DNA of 64,000 nt from Kitagawia praeruptora (Eukaryota > Streptophyta > Magnoliopsida > Apiales > Apiaceae), in contig CM075346.1 in the NCBI GenBank assembly GCA_037693485.1, positions 131,161,001 through 131,225,000 on the forward strand, written 5' to 3'. Positions within the stretch are counted from its first letter, which is position 1; each line of letters starts with the position of its first letter. Shown here piece after piece: positions 22,683 to 34,922 of this stretch. The notes under the pieces are model-generated. The model ran no database searches. It worked only from the letters and a program-made list of their open reading frames with translations, and was not told where the DNA came from. The position numbers were made by a program, and so were the translations under genes.

Positions 22683-24263
22683 TAAAGCCTTCTATCTGTA
22701 AAATCCATGTTTATGTTTGTATATGCAAGCTATTTAATCATTATGTGTTTAGACTTTAAAATGCCTAATTAATGATTATTATAGGGTGCATATAGTGTGA
22801 TTTTGCATGAATTCAGTGTGTTTTAAGTGTCTTTTATAGCACAAATCTTTGAATTTATGCTTGTTAAATTGCATGATCATAGGGGGAGTTAAATTCATAA
22901 TATTCTAAATATTGCATGATTTTTAGATGAATTTACCTATGATTTTCATGTAATTAGAGGCCTTAGAATTATCAAGGAATGTTTTAATTATGTCATATAT
23001 TAAAAATCCTTGAATTGATATTTATATTAATTTGGCAAAATTAAGTGTTGAGTTTTTCAAAGAAAAATTGCCAAATTATTCTAAGTATCTTCAAAATTTC
23101 GAGTTAAACACTATCTCGAAACTTATCTTGAAATTCTGGTTGAATTTCGATTTGAGCTTCCAGAGTGAAGTTTTGAAAATTCTAAGTCTGGGAAAAATTT
23201 CGAGTTAGCCTCTATCTCGAAATTTATCTCGAAATTCGACTTAGGGTTCGAATTTGAGTTACCAGTGTGCCTATTTCCTTATTCAAAATATTCCATATAA
23301 TATCTATCTTACAGGGGATATTGTTTGAATTAATCTGAGAGAATAACTTCGAATTATTTAATAATTTCGAGTTAGACTCTATCTCAAAACTCAACTCGAA
23401 TTTCAACTTGATGTTCGAGATAGAGCTCTCAGTTGTTAAGGGGATTTTTCGAGTTAACTCCTAACTCGAAGTCTATCTCGAATTTCTACTTGAATTTCGA
23501 GATAGGTTTCCCTAGTGATGTTGGTGGTTTGTGCTGTTTACATGATCTTTAATAGATAAATGGTTCAAGTTTTTCGAGTTAACAGCTATCTCGAACTCTA
23601 TCTCGAAGTTCGGCTTAAATGTTCGAGATAGACTTCGAGATAGACTTCGAGATAGACTTCGACTTAGACTTCGAGATAGATTTCGACTTGGGTTCTCCCT
23701 GTATGTACTTGGAGTTTTCATACTTTTTAACAGGGACACTTTAGTCATTTCACATTAATGTCTATATATACATATCTAACTCGATCTATTTTTTCACTTT
23801 TACCTAATTGAGTTTTACAGCCGCCCCATATACATACAGGCGATTTCATACTTACAAACACTGATTCGTGATTCTTGTGACTAATCTCATACGGACAACG
23901 AATTAATGCCCATTTTTAGACTGCTATCATCTGTGTGTCATCATTTATCTCTGTGATTGTGTCTTGTATACCTGTTCATTTTCATCGATATATACACACA
24001 CGTATATACACACAAAAGTTCACAGATTTGTTCATACACGATTTCACACACAAGCACTTCACTGTTAAAGCAGATTTAGATATTTGTTTGAAATTTGCCT
24101 TCCATTAACTGTTACTTGGATCCCGTAGTTTAATTTTTCAAAAAGGGACTTGTGTTGTTCTTGATAAATTAAAAGGGATATAACGGTTAATTCTAAAATT
24201 AATTGTTTTTCAGAAATTAATATTAAAATTCACATCTTTTAAAGGAAAAACATTTTAATTAAA
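22683..24263 (+). other. Repeat-rich spacer between pol and third ORF
   Basis: No coding sequence. From 23096 to 23700 it carries a dispersed array of TATCTCGAA words, and of their reverse complement TTCGAGATA. Near 23587-23642 these form a nearly perfect 21-bp hairpin. On the minus strand the region reads as an artefactual Ser-Arg repeat. Downstream (23760-24240) it is AT-rich with TATATATACACACACG runs and could act as a leader for the third ORF. Confidence 0.6.
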
Positions 24264-27200
24264 ATGACTCACCAATTTTCACTTGCCAAAAACAATTTTT
24301 ATAATATTTCTACGGAAATTGGTGATCAACTCCCGCGCTTTAAGTCTTGGATACGATTTCTCAATTTGTATTCCAAAGCTAGCGATGCTTTTACTGCTAA
24401 ACCTACACTAGTACATGATGCTTTACAGCAATTATGGACTAGTGCGGTTTCTTTTGGGAGCAAATCAACCCCCTTTGGTTTCAGGTTTACCTTAGCGGGT
24501 CAGGAATATGAGGTGACTGAACAAATTTTCAACAAGGTTCTGGGATTCCCCATTAAAGATGTTTATGATTCAGAACCTACAGCTGCAGAACGCCTCAGAT
24601 TCTTTGAAGAAATAGGATGTTATCCTCCGACTGGCCGGATCACTGGAAACATCCAAAAACAATTTCTTCATGTGGAATGGAATTACTTTTTCGAGGCCAT
24701 CACAAGAAAGTGATTACCATCAAATTTCCATTCCCATGCAAAACCTTGGAATTGCCCTAGCAAGAGAGCTGGATATCAATTATGGACGAATAGTTCTCTC
24801 TGAGATAGTGGCTGTGATGGGATCTCCTGCAAGCAGATACCTCAACACAACAGATGTTGTCTGCTGGTTTCCTCGGTTCTTACAGATGCTGATTAATCAT
24901 TTAATACCGAAGGATGCTCTTGCAATTAGACAGAGTTTTGCCAGAAGCCAAAAATCTGCACCACTAGGAATGGGCACTAAGTCACTTTCAACAGTTGAAA
25001 ATCAGGATAAACATCATGGAAAACCGATGTCTATTCCTGATACCTTACAAAAGTGGCTTACTTATGATGAGGGAGTTACCACCTTGATGGAATTCTCACA
25101 AGTTTCATCACATGCTCAGAATCGGTCTGCTCATGCTGAGGCATTTGAAGAGATTCCTGATGAGCAAAGCGGTGACGAACAAGGTAATGAATCAGGTAAT
25201 CTCTCTCGACATTCTAATCATTCCTCTTCCTATGTTTCTGATTCCCAGACCCAAGAGACTGCTAGCCCGCATGATCTATCCCAGGGTAAGAGCTATATTT
25301 CTAATTCTATATCACCCCAGTCACCGGAATCCAAACAGCCAGCACAAGTAAATGTAGGATATGATGAGGAGAGTGAACCCGAAGAGCAGCAACTTATTCG
25401 AAAGAAACCCAAATTTTCTCATGCTGCTACTTCTAAATCTCAGTCAAACCCTAGAGTGTCACACGCAACCACTCCACCTCACGAGAGTGGTTCACCCCTT
25501 GAACAATCTGCACATAGGGATTTTGATGATGATTATGTACCTTTTGAAGATACTGTTGCTTCAAGAGGACATGAAGCTTTAAAAGCTTCAGCCGTACCTT
25601 CACCGGTACGTACTGATGCTACAAAGAGGATCGGTTCTGATGTCGTACAAGAACACTTTGTAGCCTCTCAGCCTGAGATTCCAACTCAGGAACAAACAGC
25701 ATTTGATCCCATAACTGTAAATTATATTGCTTATCCAGTTTCTGCAGGTACTGCTTCATATTATGGATCATTTATTGAAGATATACACGAGCGTGAGACA
25801 GGGAGTGTGTGTGAGAGGTTAGGGAGAGAGGGACCTTCATTTTTAAGGCCCGAAATCGAGCGCCAAATACCAACAGAACGAGAATTAGAGCGAGGTCACC
25901 TAAACCAAACACCGTCCCTTAATACTGAAAATCTTGAAACTCGTATGTCTTCTATGGAAAATCAAATGAAGCAGTTTGGGCAGTCAATGGGGCAGTTAGG
26001 GATGAACGTTGGAAACAATCAAAGGGCCCTTGACGACTACGCAGCACGAATGGCAAGTCAAGCTACAGCTTTTAATGATTTGACAAACAAGGTAAATGAC
26101 TTGGGCCATGCTGCTGGTGTCTTGGGAAACACTCTGAATGACAGGATGGGAGCAATGGAGCTTACAATGGATACTCTGGCTGTGGAGATCAGTAGAGTTA
26201 TGTTCGCAATCAGAAGTTTTGTGCCCCCAGAGTGTTTCGCGCCGCAACAACCTCCCCCCGATGCTGGTACAGGTGGTGCTAGTGGAGCAGGACCCTATGG
26301 TTCTGGTTTTGAAGATTTTTATGCAGCTGGTGGATCTGGAGACCAGGGTGGAGTTCAGGATAACTCACCTAAGGGGGAGAGTATAAAGGAGACGAGACAG
26401 CAGGGAGTTCAAATCGAAGAAATTCCAGAACAAGCTGATCTTGTAAAAGAAATAGAAATTGAGCCGTCTATTGATGAAGAGGCTCTGAGAAGGAAAAAGG
26501 GTAAGGCCATAGCGATTGAGCAAGATGAGCCATTCGTTGACCTGAGTCATCAAGAAAAAGTACAGGTGGTACTTGACTCAGATTCCGATATGGAAGACGC
26601 ACCTTTGAAACATGCTATAAAGAGATCATTGAAAGATCAAGGTGGAGGTGCTGGGATGTCTGTCGGAAGGCCTGAAGAAATTACTGTTGATGAGGAAACC
26701 CTGAAGTCTCAAAAGTTAGCCTTAGATCAAGCTGAGTTCTTTAAAATGAAGGCAATGCAAGATCGTGCTGCGTTTCAGGAAAAGAAAGCGGAGCTACAAG
26801 GGAAGCAGTACGATTATGAGCTTGCAAGGCTAGCTGATCCTCAAATTGATCTGGACAATAGAAGGATAGGACAGAAGTGGGATGACGCAAGAAAGATATT
26901 GATGGGACCCTGTACAAAAGGAGATCATAACAAGGAGGCAGATGATCTGTTCTACAATCTAAATTTGCAGAATCCAATGGCTGCTGACTACATAAGTACT
27001 TTAAAGAGATTAATTTCTAAAGTCAGGATTGGATACAATTCAACGCAAAAGGAGTGGCAGGTTATTTTGTCTTTCACAGAAGGAGTCCCAATGTCTTTCA
27101 TGTATGTGGATGATCAATTCATGACGAGAAGATCTGCATCAGAGTTGTTCTTGCTAGCAACAAAAATTCAATACTCTCATTCTGAGAATCTAAGCATTCT

Positions 27201-28236
27201 GTATAGGGATCAGTTAATGCGGCTAGCAGAGGACAAGGGTCCAGAATTCTCAGCATATCCAAATGTTGTCCGGATGGTGGTTGACAGTAAAATGAAGAGG
27301 GTGAGCTTGGAGGAAAAGGACTTAATGGAACTTTCAGTGGAATCTCTTAAGGCCGTCTGTAGGCAAATGATGAGTAAGGGATTCGCTTCTGAGCTTAAAG
27401 ATAAATCAGTGAAGATCATTGAAAGCGTCATACTCAAGAAGAGCAATGAGGTGTGGAAGTGTGATGTCATTGCTCCAAACCCTCTTGATAATGTGAAGAT
27501 TGAACCAGAGCTAATGGAGAAGAAATGGAATATTCTTCAAGCTATGAAGAATGTAGATGAAGCTCTGAATCTTCCTACTGGAGAACTGGAACAAGGAGAG
27601 ATAAGGGAGGCAGTTGGTGTTCCAGGAAGAGACAGCGTATACTGGATACATTCTTTTGCTGATAATACAGCTGATGCCTTAGTATTCATAGATGCAGACC
27701 AGAAGCAAACATTCTTGCATATGAGTAAACAATGGCTGCTGCAGACTCAAGATGCTGCATTTCTGGAGAAAGTGTTATATGTGTTCAAATGGGAAGATGT
27801 GGAAGTTAAGTATGTGACAGAAAAGCAGAGACTCGTGAGTTACCTGTCTGATGTAGTAGTGGAAAAGAAGCGATTGGAGCGAGATGCGGCTAGTGTCCAC
27901 AATACTAACCGTGTCAAAGGCTATCCCAAAATGATCTATTGTCAGTTTAAAGCTGATAAAACTCATAGGAAACCTCGGCTTATAATGAAGAAATTTGAGG
28001 ACATTCCAGAGATCAGGACTACTCAGGAGGTGGACAAACTCAGAAGGCTTTTCAAACATCCTTACCTAGAACCCAGGAACCCTCTAGAGATGGAAGCAGT
28101 AAGTTTGTTGAATACTAGGTGGACGCAACTTCATGATCCAGTATATAAGAAACAAAAGCAGCAAGAGGAGAAGCGCAGAAGGCAGAAAGAAGAAAAGGAC
28201 CAAGCTGCTGAAGCTAGGAAAAGGAAACGGAATTAG
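24264..28236 (+). pseudogene. Third (envelope-position) ORF of SIRE-like element
   Basis: A long ORF in the place of the envelope-like gene of SIRE/Maximus elements, about 1,320 residues if unbroken. The first 150 residues (24264-24713) are in one frame; the rest (from about 24690) is in another, so a one- or two-base change near 24700 breaks it. The N-terminal domain (FKSWIRFLNLYSKASD, VLGFP) resembles plant retrotransposon-associated N-terminal domains. Then come a Ser/Gln-rich disordered middle, a coiled coil (METRMSS region, near 25940-26200), a further folded-looking region and a highly basic C-terminus (KRRRQKEEK, ARKRKRN) like a nuclear localisation signal. I see no signal peptide or clear membrane segment, so an envelope role is not supported by this copy. 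Confidence 0.7.
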
Positions 28237-28580
28237 GGTTAAAGGTCAGAGTGGTGTGAACTTGAAGTTGGAAAAACTTCATGTCTTTCGGTTGCTTTAA
28301 CTCACTTGAGGAAAATTCATCTTAGAATGAATCCAATAAGGTGATATAAGTTTGACTAAAAGATATGAAATAATCCAGGTGATAGGAATCATTCAAATGA
28401 TCTTTAATTCGAGGTTCGAATTCTGTTTCTAGTTTAAGTTCTTTGTATTGTTTTCAAGTACTTTTCAATTGTATATTTTTCAAGAATGTAATGTTAATTA
28501 TCTTTTCTCGTCTCATTGATTAGTTGAGTTATCCTTCATTAATTTGAATGTCATTGTTAGACAATCAAATTGGGGGAGAT
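28237..28580 (+). other. 3' untranslated region and polypurine tract of SIRE-like element
   Basis: AT-rich non-coding sequence ending in the polypurine tract TTGGGGGAGAT (28570-28580) directly against the 3' LTR. This is the plus-strand primer site and fixes the LTR start. Confidence 0.85.
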
Positions 28581-29635
28581 TGAAAGGCAGAGTGTATTAA
28601 CTTGTAACACTATAACTAATGTAACTCAATTAAAAGAAAAGATACTTAACCAGAAGACAATCAAGAACAAGAAGTCACAAGAAATCAACACTAAATGAAG
28701 ACAAGGTAATTGATACAATTGAACATGTTAACTATGATCAAGCCAAGAAGAAATCATTGAGAGAAGTTCAAGTCAAAGTTGTTCAGGCCTCAGTGATTTG
28801 AGAATTCGAGATTCAAGATCATAACTATCAGTATCAACAAGACCAACTGATTTCAAGTGAACAAGAAGGAAAGCAAATATTGGAAAGTCAAGTTACTAAG
28901 TGAATATGGTAATTTATTCAAGAAGCAGAAACACTATCAAGACTAGTCACTTATGAACCAGACCAGTGCATCAAGTGTCAGGACATTGATAGCAAGTTTA
29001 TGTCAGTAATAAAGATCCATGTTCAAGAGCTTGCCGAAGAATAAAGAAGACATGAAGATATCACAAGCTCAAGATGTGCATTGAAGTTTCAAGTTGAAGA
29101 CCAGAATATTTCTAAGTACTAAATGTTCTGGATGGCCAAGTAGAATATTTCTAAGTAGAAGTTCGACTTAGAAATTTCGAGATGGCTAAGTAGAAATTCT
29201 CAAGTAGAAGTTCTACTTAGAGTGCAGCTTCAACATGACACATGGCATCTTCTGATTGGCAGATTTCCAAGCTTTCAAGATAAGGAAAGATTTATGTGGA
29301 CATCATTGGGCCACGTACATCTTAGTCTTTGAAGACTACAGGACATAGATTACATGTAGTATAAATAGAAGCACTTGTGTAATGTTTTAGTTAGTGAGCA
29401 ATATTGAGAAAAACACAAGAAAAAGAGAGAGAGTATATTCACAGAGCTTAGAATCATTCACTTCTCTCTCAACTTCTGTTATACTTTGTAATGAATGTTG
29501 TAGCAACCTTTTCAAGTTATATATAAAGAAATATATTCCTTGAATCTGTGTGTTCATTTATTGCATCGTATTTATTGCTACTCATAATCGAAAAGTTGTA
29601 TTCACCCCCCCTCTACAACACATTTGGACCTAACA
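28581..29635 (+). repeat. 3' LTR of SIRE-like element
   Basis: 1055 bp. Compared with 15114-16169 I see one lost T (near 29108) and one C-to-A change (near 29286), otherwise identical. Followed by TSD GGCTT. Confidence 0.94.
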
Positions 29636-30600
29636 GGCTTTGATCGAGGTCCTTGGCGTATACTCCAAATCGTGCTCCCTCAGCTCGATCGCCCAAGAAA
29701 CTACTCTGCCCGATGTCTCTGGCCTTTGCAAGATTTTCTTTAACGGCTGAACTGTTACAACTTTGATCGTCCTTCCTTGGAAATAGTGCCTTAGCTTTCT
29801 TGCGGCCATTACCAACCCATAGGCGAACTTCTCTGCATTCGGATATCTAGTTTCTGCATCTTTGAGAATATGGGAAACGTAGAACACCGGATGCTGGTTT
29901 CCTTCATGTTCTTTGACCAACACGGCTCCAAGGGTTCGGTCGTTCACAGCTAAGTACAGCTGCAAGGTTTCTTTTGGATCAGGCCTCATTAAGAGTGGGG
30001 CTTTCACTAAATATTCTTTGACCTCCTCAAAAGCTTTCTGGCAGTTAGGCCCCCACTCGAAATTCTTGGACCCCTGAAGTACTTCAAAGAATGGTAAGGC
30101 CTTTTCGGCCGATCTGGAAATGAACCTCCTGAGGACTGCTAACCGTCCGATCAGCTTCTGAATGTCCCTGATCGTCTTTGGTGCTTCCATATCGATGACT
30201 GCCTTGATATTTTCTGGGTTTGCCTCAATCCCTCGGGCACTATCCATGTATCCTAGAAATTTTCCACTATTTACTCCGAATGTACACTTGTTCGGGTTGA
30301 TCCTCATGTTGTTTCACCTAAGTGTTTCGAAACACTCCCTCAAATCCTCAGCATGATCCCTAAAAAGGGATTTAACAATCATGTCATCTACATAACATTC
30401 CATGTTTCGACCTATCTGAGCCTTGAAAACTTTGTTGATCATTTTTTGAAATGTTGCCCCGGCGTTCTTCAGGCCGAAGGGCATCTTAATATAAGCATAA
30501 GTGCCATTCGGTGTGATGAATGCTGTTTTTGGAACGTCCTCGGCATTCATGGCAATTTGGTGGTATCCTGAGAATGCATACAAAAAACTGAGTATTCAAT
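29636..30600 (-). pseudogene. RT palm/thumb and start of RNase H of element 2 pol (upstream of Copia insertion)
   Basis: On the minus strand: FSGYHQIAM, MPFGLKNAGATF and CYVDDMIVKS (RT palm), thumb, connection, and RNase H start up to SIKA, where the GGCTT site and the SIRE element interrupt it. An in-frame TGA at about 30308 breaks the frame after ECFETLR. The RT finger block that should carry the RMCIDF and PKDxFPLPxID motifs is missing. The sequence jumps from the primer-grip side (ANFIE, near 30600) straight to AFSGY, a loss of about 60 residues compared with element 1. Confidence 0.85.
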
Positions 30601-31929
30601 GAAATTTGCTTCCAGCAACTTTTCCACTTCAGCTTGAATTACTTTCTGCCTTTCCATTGCGAAATTTCACTTCTTTTGTCTTATAGGCTTGGCTTCGAGA
30701 ACTACATTTAAACAGTGTTTGGCTACCGAAGGGTCCAACCCTGGCATATCTTCGGGATTCCATGCAAACACATCATGGAACTCCCTAATGACTTTGATGA
30801 CTTTCTCTTTTAGCTCCGATTCCATGTTTTTTCCAATTTGGATCATCTTTCCAGACTGACCCACATATAGCTCTACTTCTTCGGTTTCGGCAGCCGGCTC
30901 GGCAATCGGGCTCGAGAGGTCGGCCCCAAATTTCTCCAATTCTATGTTCAACAATTGATGGCTGCCCCCAATATCATTTTCACTTCTTTTCCTTTTTCCA
31001 GCTTCGTTCATTTCGACATCTTTATCTTTCTCTAGATCTTCCAACATGATAATTCGGGCGGCCTTTTGGTCGCCTCTCATCTCTCCGACCCCATGTTCGG
31101 TCGGGAACTTCAACTTTAGGTGGGGAATGGATGACACGACCTGAAAAAGAGACAAGGTTGGCCTCCCCAAAATCCCGTTATACGGGCTGTCCACCCGAAT
31201 GACATAGAACTTTGCTTCTTTAACCACAGTGTATGGAGCTTTGCCCAACAAAATGTTCAATGTGATCGTGCCTTCGATCGGTACAGGTTGATTGCCGAAG
31301 CAATAAAGTTGTGCCTCATGGCACGGCTCCAGTTGCTCTCCACCCAAATTCTTCTTGCAGTATGTTCGATGATACAGTATGTTGACCGAACTTCCTTCAT
31401 CGACCAGCACTCTCCAAATCTTGTTTTCCCCAATGACGGGGTTTATGACAAGAGGGTCTTCGTGCGGCCATATCACATCTTCAAAGTCATCTTCCGTGAA
31501 TAATATCGGGAGTGGTTGCTTGGCTGCACTTGACTGGTAGAGACTATAGATTTGCCTGGCATACTTCTTTCGGGCTGTCTTACCGTCCCGATCGAGTATG
31601 GTTCCTCCGGATATTGTTCTGACTTTGCCCTGATACTTCTCTGAACCTTCGGCCTCTCTAGTGTCCCTCTTCTTCTCCTTATCATCTAGCCTGTCTCTCA
31701 GATCTCCCACGAACTTGGTCAGTTCTCCATCTTTTATCATTTTCTCAATCAATTTCTTCAAGTGGTAACATTCATCAGTATTGTGACCTTTATCCCGATG
31801 ATAGTCACAATATTTGTTGCCGCTCCTTCTGTTTTCAGGGGTCTTTAACTTGGGTGGCCTAACGAACCCAGGTTTACCCTTTACCTCGTGGAGAATCTTC
31901 GAGATAGGTGTGTTAAGTGGTGTGAACAC
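30601..31929 (-). pseudogene. C-terminal Gag, protease and RT start of element 2
   Basis: It contains CDYHRDKGHNTDEC, a zinc-knuckle-like motif with His at the second position, as in element 1. A protease follows with D-E-G at the active site (VLVDEGSSVNILY) instead of the usual D-T/S-G, then the linker to RT. An in-frame TGA lies near 30667. It is separated from the gag core (32088-32534) by a frame change near 32110. Confidence 0.8.
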
Positions 31930-32087
31930 AGTACTATCTCTATCTCTTCTTCGTTCAGCCCCTTTATCAGGCCTTGTATCATTCAGTCTGCTCTTAATGT
32001 CACCACGACCCCTTCGGTCATCCCTTCTATCATTTCTTCTATTATATCTATCATTTTTCTTGCTCTCTTTGTACCTCCCAATCGATT

Positions 32088-33152
32088 CTAACTTCCTTCT
32101 AATAGCCTCCTTCTTAAATATATATCATTCAAAGATTTAGGAGGCATATCGTAAAGAGAAGATCGAAGCTTTTTACCTATAACAGGGTCGACCTTGACTT
32201 TATCCAAGTTGGTAACCATTCCGGCTTCTTCTTTAAACCTTGCCAAGTAGTCGCCCAATTCCTCGTTCGATCCCTGCCTACAGTGGATCAGGGCTTCGGT
32301 GTCCTTCTCTCTTCGGCACAAGTGGGAGTAGTGCCTCAAGAATTTCTTCTTTATCTGCTCATACGAGCCTATCGATCTAGGTCTTAATGACCTGTACCAC
32401 ATGGATGCATTCCCCTTGAGGTATGTTTTGAACATCTTGGAGAGCATCACATCACAATGCCCCATACCCCTCATGAGCGATTCATACTTCTCACAATGGT
32501 CCTCGGGGTCTCCCTTTCCATTGAACTCGTTCATCTTTGGAAACTGCCTTCCCGGTGGAGGTCGAAACTATTCAACATCCTCGGTCACCATTGGCTCGTG
32601 GATGAACCTTCTTTCTCCAAACATAGCCTTCTCGTTCCTACGGATACGGTCATCCGTATGTGGACCTTCTTCCTCCGAATCAGAGGAATACACTACCTTC
32701 GACCGGGTTCTCCTAGAATTTGATTTAGAGTCCCCTGACTCGTCTTCATCATTTCTAGTCCTCGGCCTCTTATCTCTTCGGTCATCCAACTCCGGGTCTT
32801 CGGCTTCTAAAGCCTCGCGGAGTGCTTTCTCTTGCAACTCAATCTCCTCCCTTTGGAGCTTTAGGGCCTCTAGCCTCAAGCAATCGGCCTCCCTTTTCTT
32901 GGCCAGACGTTCGGCCTCCCTACTGCTCCTTTCTTTTTCCATTTCCTTTCGCTTCCCCTTGGCATTTTGTTTTTCTCGCCATTTCATGAGCATTTCCTGT
33001 TGTTCTTCAGAAGACGGCATATCTCCTTCTTCATCAAAAGTTAACAGCCTTGGGGTGATGGGAGCTGTCCTTGGGATCAGGGGAGGAGTGGTGCGGCTGT
33101 TTCCAGCCACTGTGCTATTATCAGCTACTGGTATTTCGGTTTCATTCATCAT
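32088..33152 (-). pseudogene. Gag N-terminal and core of element 2
   Basis: Starts 39 bases inside the primer binding site. The N-terminal half is a Lys/Glu/Arg-rich coiled coil (WREKQNAKGKRKEMEKE region) followed by an acidic Ser/Asp stretch. An in-frame TAG at about 32568-32570 splits it; the same frame continues as the capsid-like core (DPEDHCEKYE, SMWYRSLRPRSIGSYEQ, LGDYLARFKEEAG) down to about 32110. There the frame changes and the basic linker to the zinc knuckle becomes unreadable. Confidence 0.8.
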
Positions 33153-33190
33153 GATTGATGGTAGATTTCAACACAAAACGTATCTCTACT

Positions 33191-33208
33191 TTCCCACAAA
33201 CGGCGCCA
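33191..33208 (-). other. Primer binding site of element 2
   Basis: Minus strand reads TGGCGCCGTTTGTGGGAA, two bases after the 5' LTR. Close match to the site of element 1 and to other Tat elements. Confidence 0.8.
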
Positions 33209-33210
33209 AA

Positions 33211-33579
33211 TGTTACGACTAGATTTCTGCCGGATCTTGGTTCGGTCGGACCTGCAAGTGAGAAGAATGCGAGGGTTTGGTCCCCCGATTCACCTCCGGT
33301 GTGAGAATAAGTTAGTCAGTTTTTGGTAAGGTAATTTAGAATGTAGAGTATTTGTGTTGTGTATGAATGATCAAATCAAACCTGACTTCACTTATTTCCT
33401 TTCATTTGACGGTTACAAGGGAGTTGGCCATGTTTTTTGGTTATGTCCCACGTTCTAGGGAAGTGCAACAATATGACCGTTATACCCTAAATGGGCCGGA
33501 CGAATGTGGACTTCTATTCGAATTCAGATTTTGATTCTGGGCCTTCGGTTCGGCCCAGTAAGGAAGTGGGCCTCCAACA
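33211..33579 (-). repeat. 5' LTR of element 2
   Basis: 369 bp, pairs with 9513-9881. Followed by TSD CATTC at 33580-33584. The minus-strand promoter is not obvious; I see no good TATA box. Confidence 0.92.
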
Positions 33580-33584
33580 CATTC

Positions 33585-33807
33585 TATTGAAAAATACATT
33601 GAAATATTACAATTCAAAATTTGACAAAACAAGACAACTCGATCAACTCTTACACGTGGAGTTTGGATTTTGATATTCTTTCAAGAAAAACAAGATATTA
33701 TACAAATACATATCTATTTTTGGACTAGGTAAATATTAATAAATCTAAAGTAAAAAATCTAAGGTTTTCAAAAAAATGTAGCCAATCTTTATCTTTTACA
33801 AGAAAAC
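33585..33807. other. Flanking DNA right of element 2
   Basis: AT-rich, no coding sequence seen. It was continuous with the DNA ending at 9512 before element 2 inserted. Confidence 0.6.
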
Positions 33808-34922
33808 TGTTGTAAGGAATATGACTTATATGTACAAGGTTGCAGAGGTTGTGTATATACTGAAAATGGAAACTACTTGCATTGCTTGTGCCTTTTAAAT
33901 GAATGAATACAGGGACTTATATAAGCCCAAAGACTACAACGTGATAGCATAAAAATAGAAAAAACCCAACTGAATCCTAGCATAATTCCACTACGTTTAT
34001 TATTCCTAAAAACTCTCTAACACTACTACGACTAAGTCTAGCAGCTACATAACATTTGTTTAAATAAATCTAATAAAACAAATACTAAACTAATAAGTTT
34101 AAGATTAATTCCAACAATCACCCCCATAATCTTAAACTTACGAAACACTTCTCTTCATCTTTCATGATGCCCTTGTCATCACCAACACACTAATTTGTTG
34201 ATGCACTTCTCACCAAGTTCTAATATTGGGTTTGTTGATGCACTTCTCACCAACATATCTTTGATTTTGGAGTGCACTTCTCTCCGTGGTGCACATCTCA
34301 CCGGCAACTTAGACAAATTTTTCATGGCTGCTTGTACCAGTATTTCTTTCTAATTCAATTGTTTGCTTCTAGAACCAGCAGAGAAAACTACCCTCTCAAC
34401 CTGAGACTAAATCTCTGTGGCCTCAAAACACAACTCCTTGACCCTTCTTTTAAATGTACAGCAGCCTTGTTCTTGTCGGTGAACACACCATCCGTAACCA
34501 CTGCTCCAATGACTCCAGTAGCAGCTACTACCAGTTCTCTATTCTCTATCACAACACCTTCTTATGCCCTCAAGGATCGGAGGGAAGGTTGTTAAGCCTT
34601 GAACCCCCTGGGGCTTTGATACCAAGTGTTGTAAGGAATATGACTTATATGTACAAGAATGCAGAGGTTGTGTATATACTAAAAAGGGAAACTACTTGCA
34701 TTGCTTGTGCCTTTTAAATGAATGAATACATGGACTTATATAAGCCCAAAGACTACAACGTGACAGCATAAAAATAGAAACAACCCAATTGAATCCTAGC
34801 ATAACTCCCCTACGTTTATTATTCTTAAAACCTCTCTAACACTACTACGACTAAGTCTAGCAGCTACTTCACATTTGTTTAAATAAATCTAATAAAACAA
34901 ATACTAAACTAATAAGTTTAAG
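33808..34922 (-). mobile_element. TRIM-like miniature LTR retrotransposon A
   Basis: Two direct repeats, 33808-34116 (309 bp, TGTTG to CAACA) and 34627-34922 (right copy lacking its last 13-19 bases), flank about 510 bp. On the minus strand a PBS CTTGGTATCAAAGC abuts the right repeat (34612-34626), and a polypurine tract ATGGGGGTGAT abuts the left one (34117-34128). The internal region has no gag or pol but several GATGCACTTCTCACCA-like direct repeats (34200-34310). Non-autonomous and Copia-like by its Met-tRNA-type PBS. Confidence 0.8.

Larger units (their letters stand above)
15114..29635 (+). mobile_element. Ty1/Copia SIRE/Maximus-like retrotransposon, young nested insertion
   Basis: Complete 14.5-kb element flanked by TSD GGCTT (15109-15113 and 29636-29640), inserted in the RNase H region of element 2 and in the opposite orientation. 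Order: 5' LTR, PBS TGGTATCAGAGC (16172-16183), gag with two zinc knuckles, pol, a 1.6-kb repeat-rich spacer, a long extra ORF in the envelope-like position, a polypurine tract and the 3' LTR. Long size, large LTRs and the third ORF mark the SIRE/Maximus lineage. The LTRs differ by one substitution and one indel as far as I can see, so insertion is very recent, yet pol and the third ORF are broken. Confidence 0.95.
9513..33579 (-). mobile_element. Ty3/Gypsy Tat-like LTR retrotransposon 2, with nested SIRE element
   Basis: Both LTRs are 369 bp (9513-9881 and 33211-33579), with TGTTACGACT/CCAACA ends, and the flanks carry the same 5-bp TSD, CATTC (9508-9512 and 33580-33584). Removing the 14.5-kb Copia insertion leaves about 9.5 kb. 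On the minus strand the order is LTR, primer binding site, gag, protease, RT, RNase H, (Copia insertion), RNase H remainder, integrase; an antisense gene and the 3' LTR follow. By eye the LTRs differ at about 12 of 369 positions, mostly C/T or G/A, so it is much older than the Copia inside it. Its coding region has many stops and shifts and an RT deletion. Confidence 0.93.

Noticed and set aside
23512..23748. Minus-strand Ser-Arg-Leu repeat protein resembling an SR protein
   Set aside because: It is the translation of the TTCGAGATAGAC array on the reverse strand, in the spacer of a plus-strand element.
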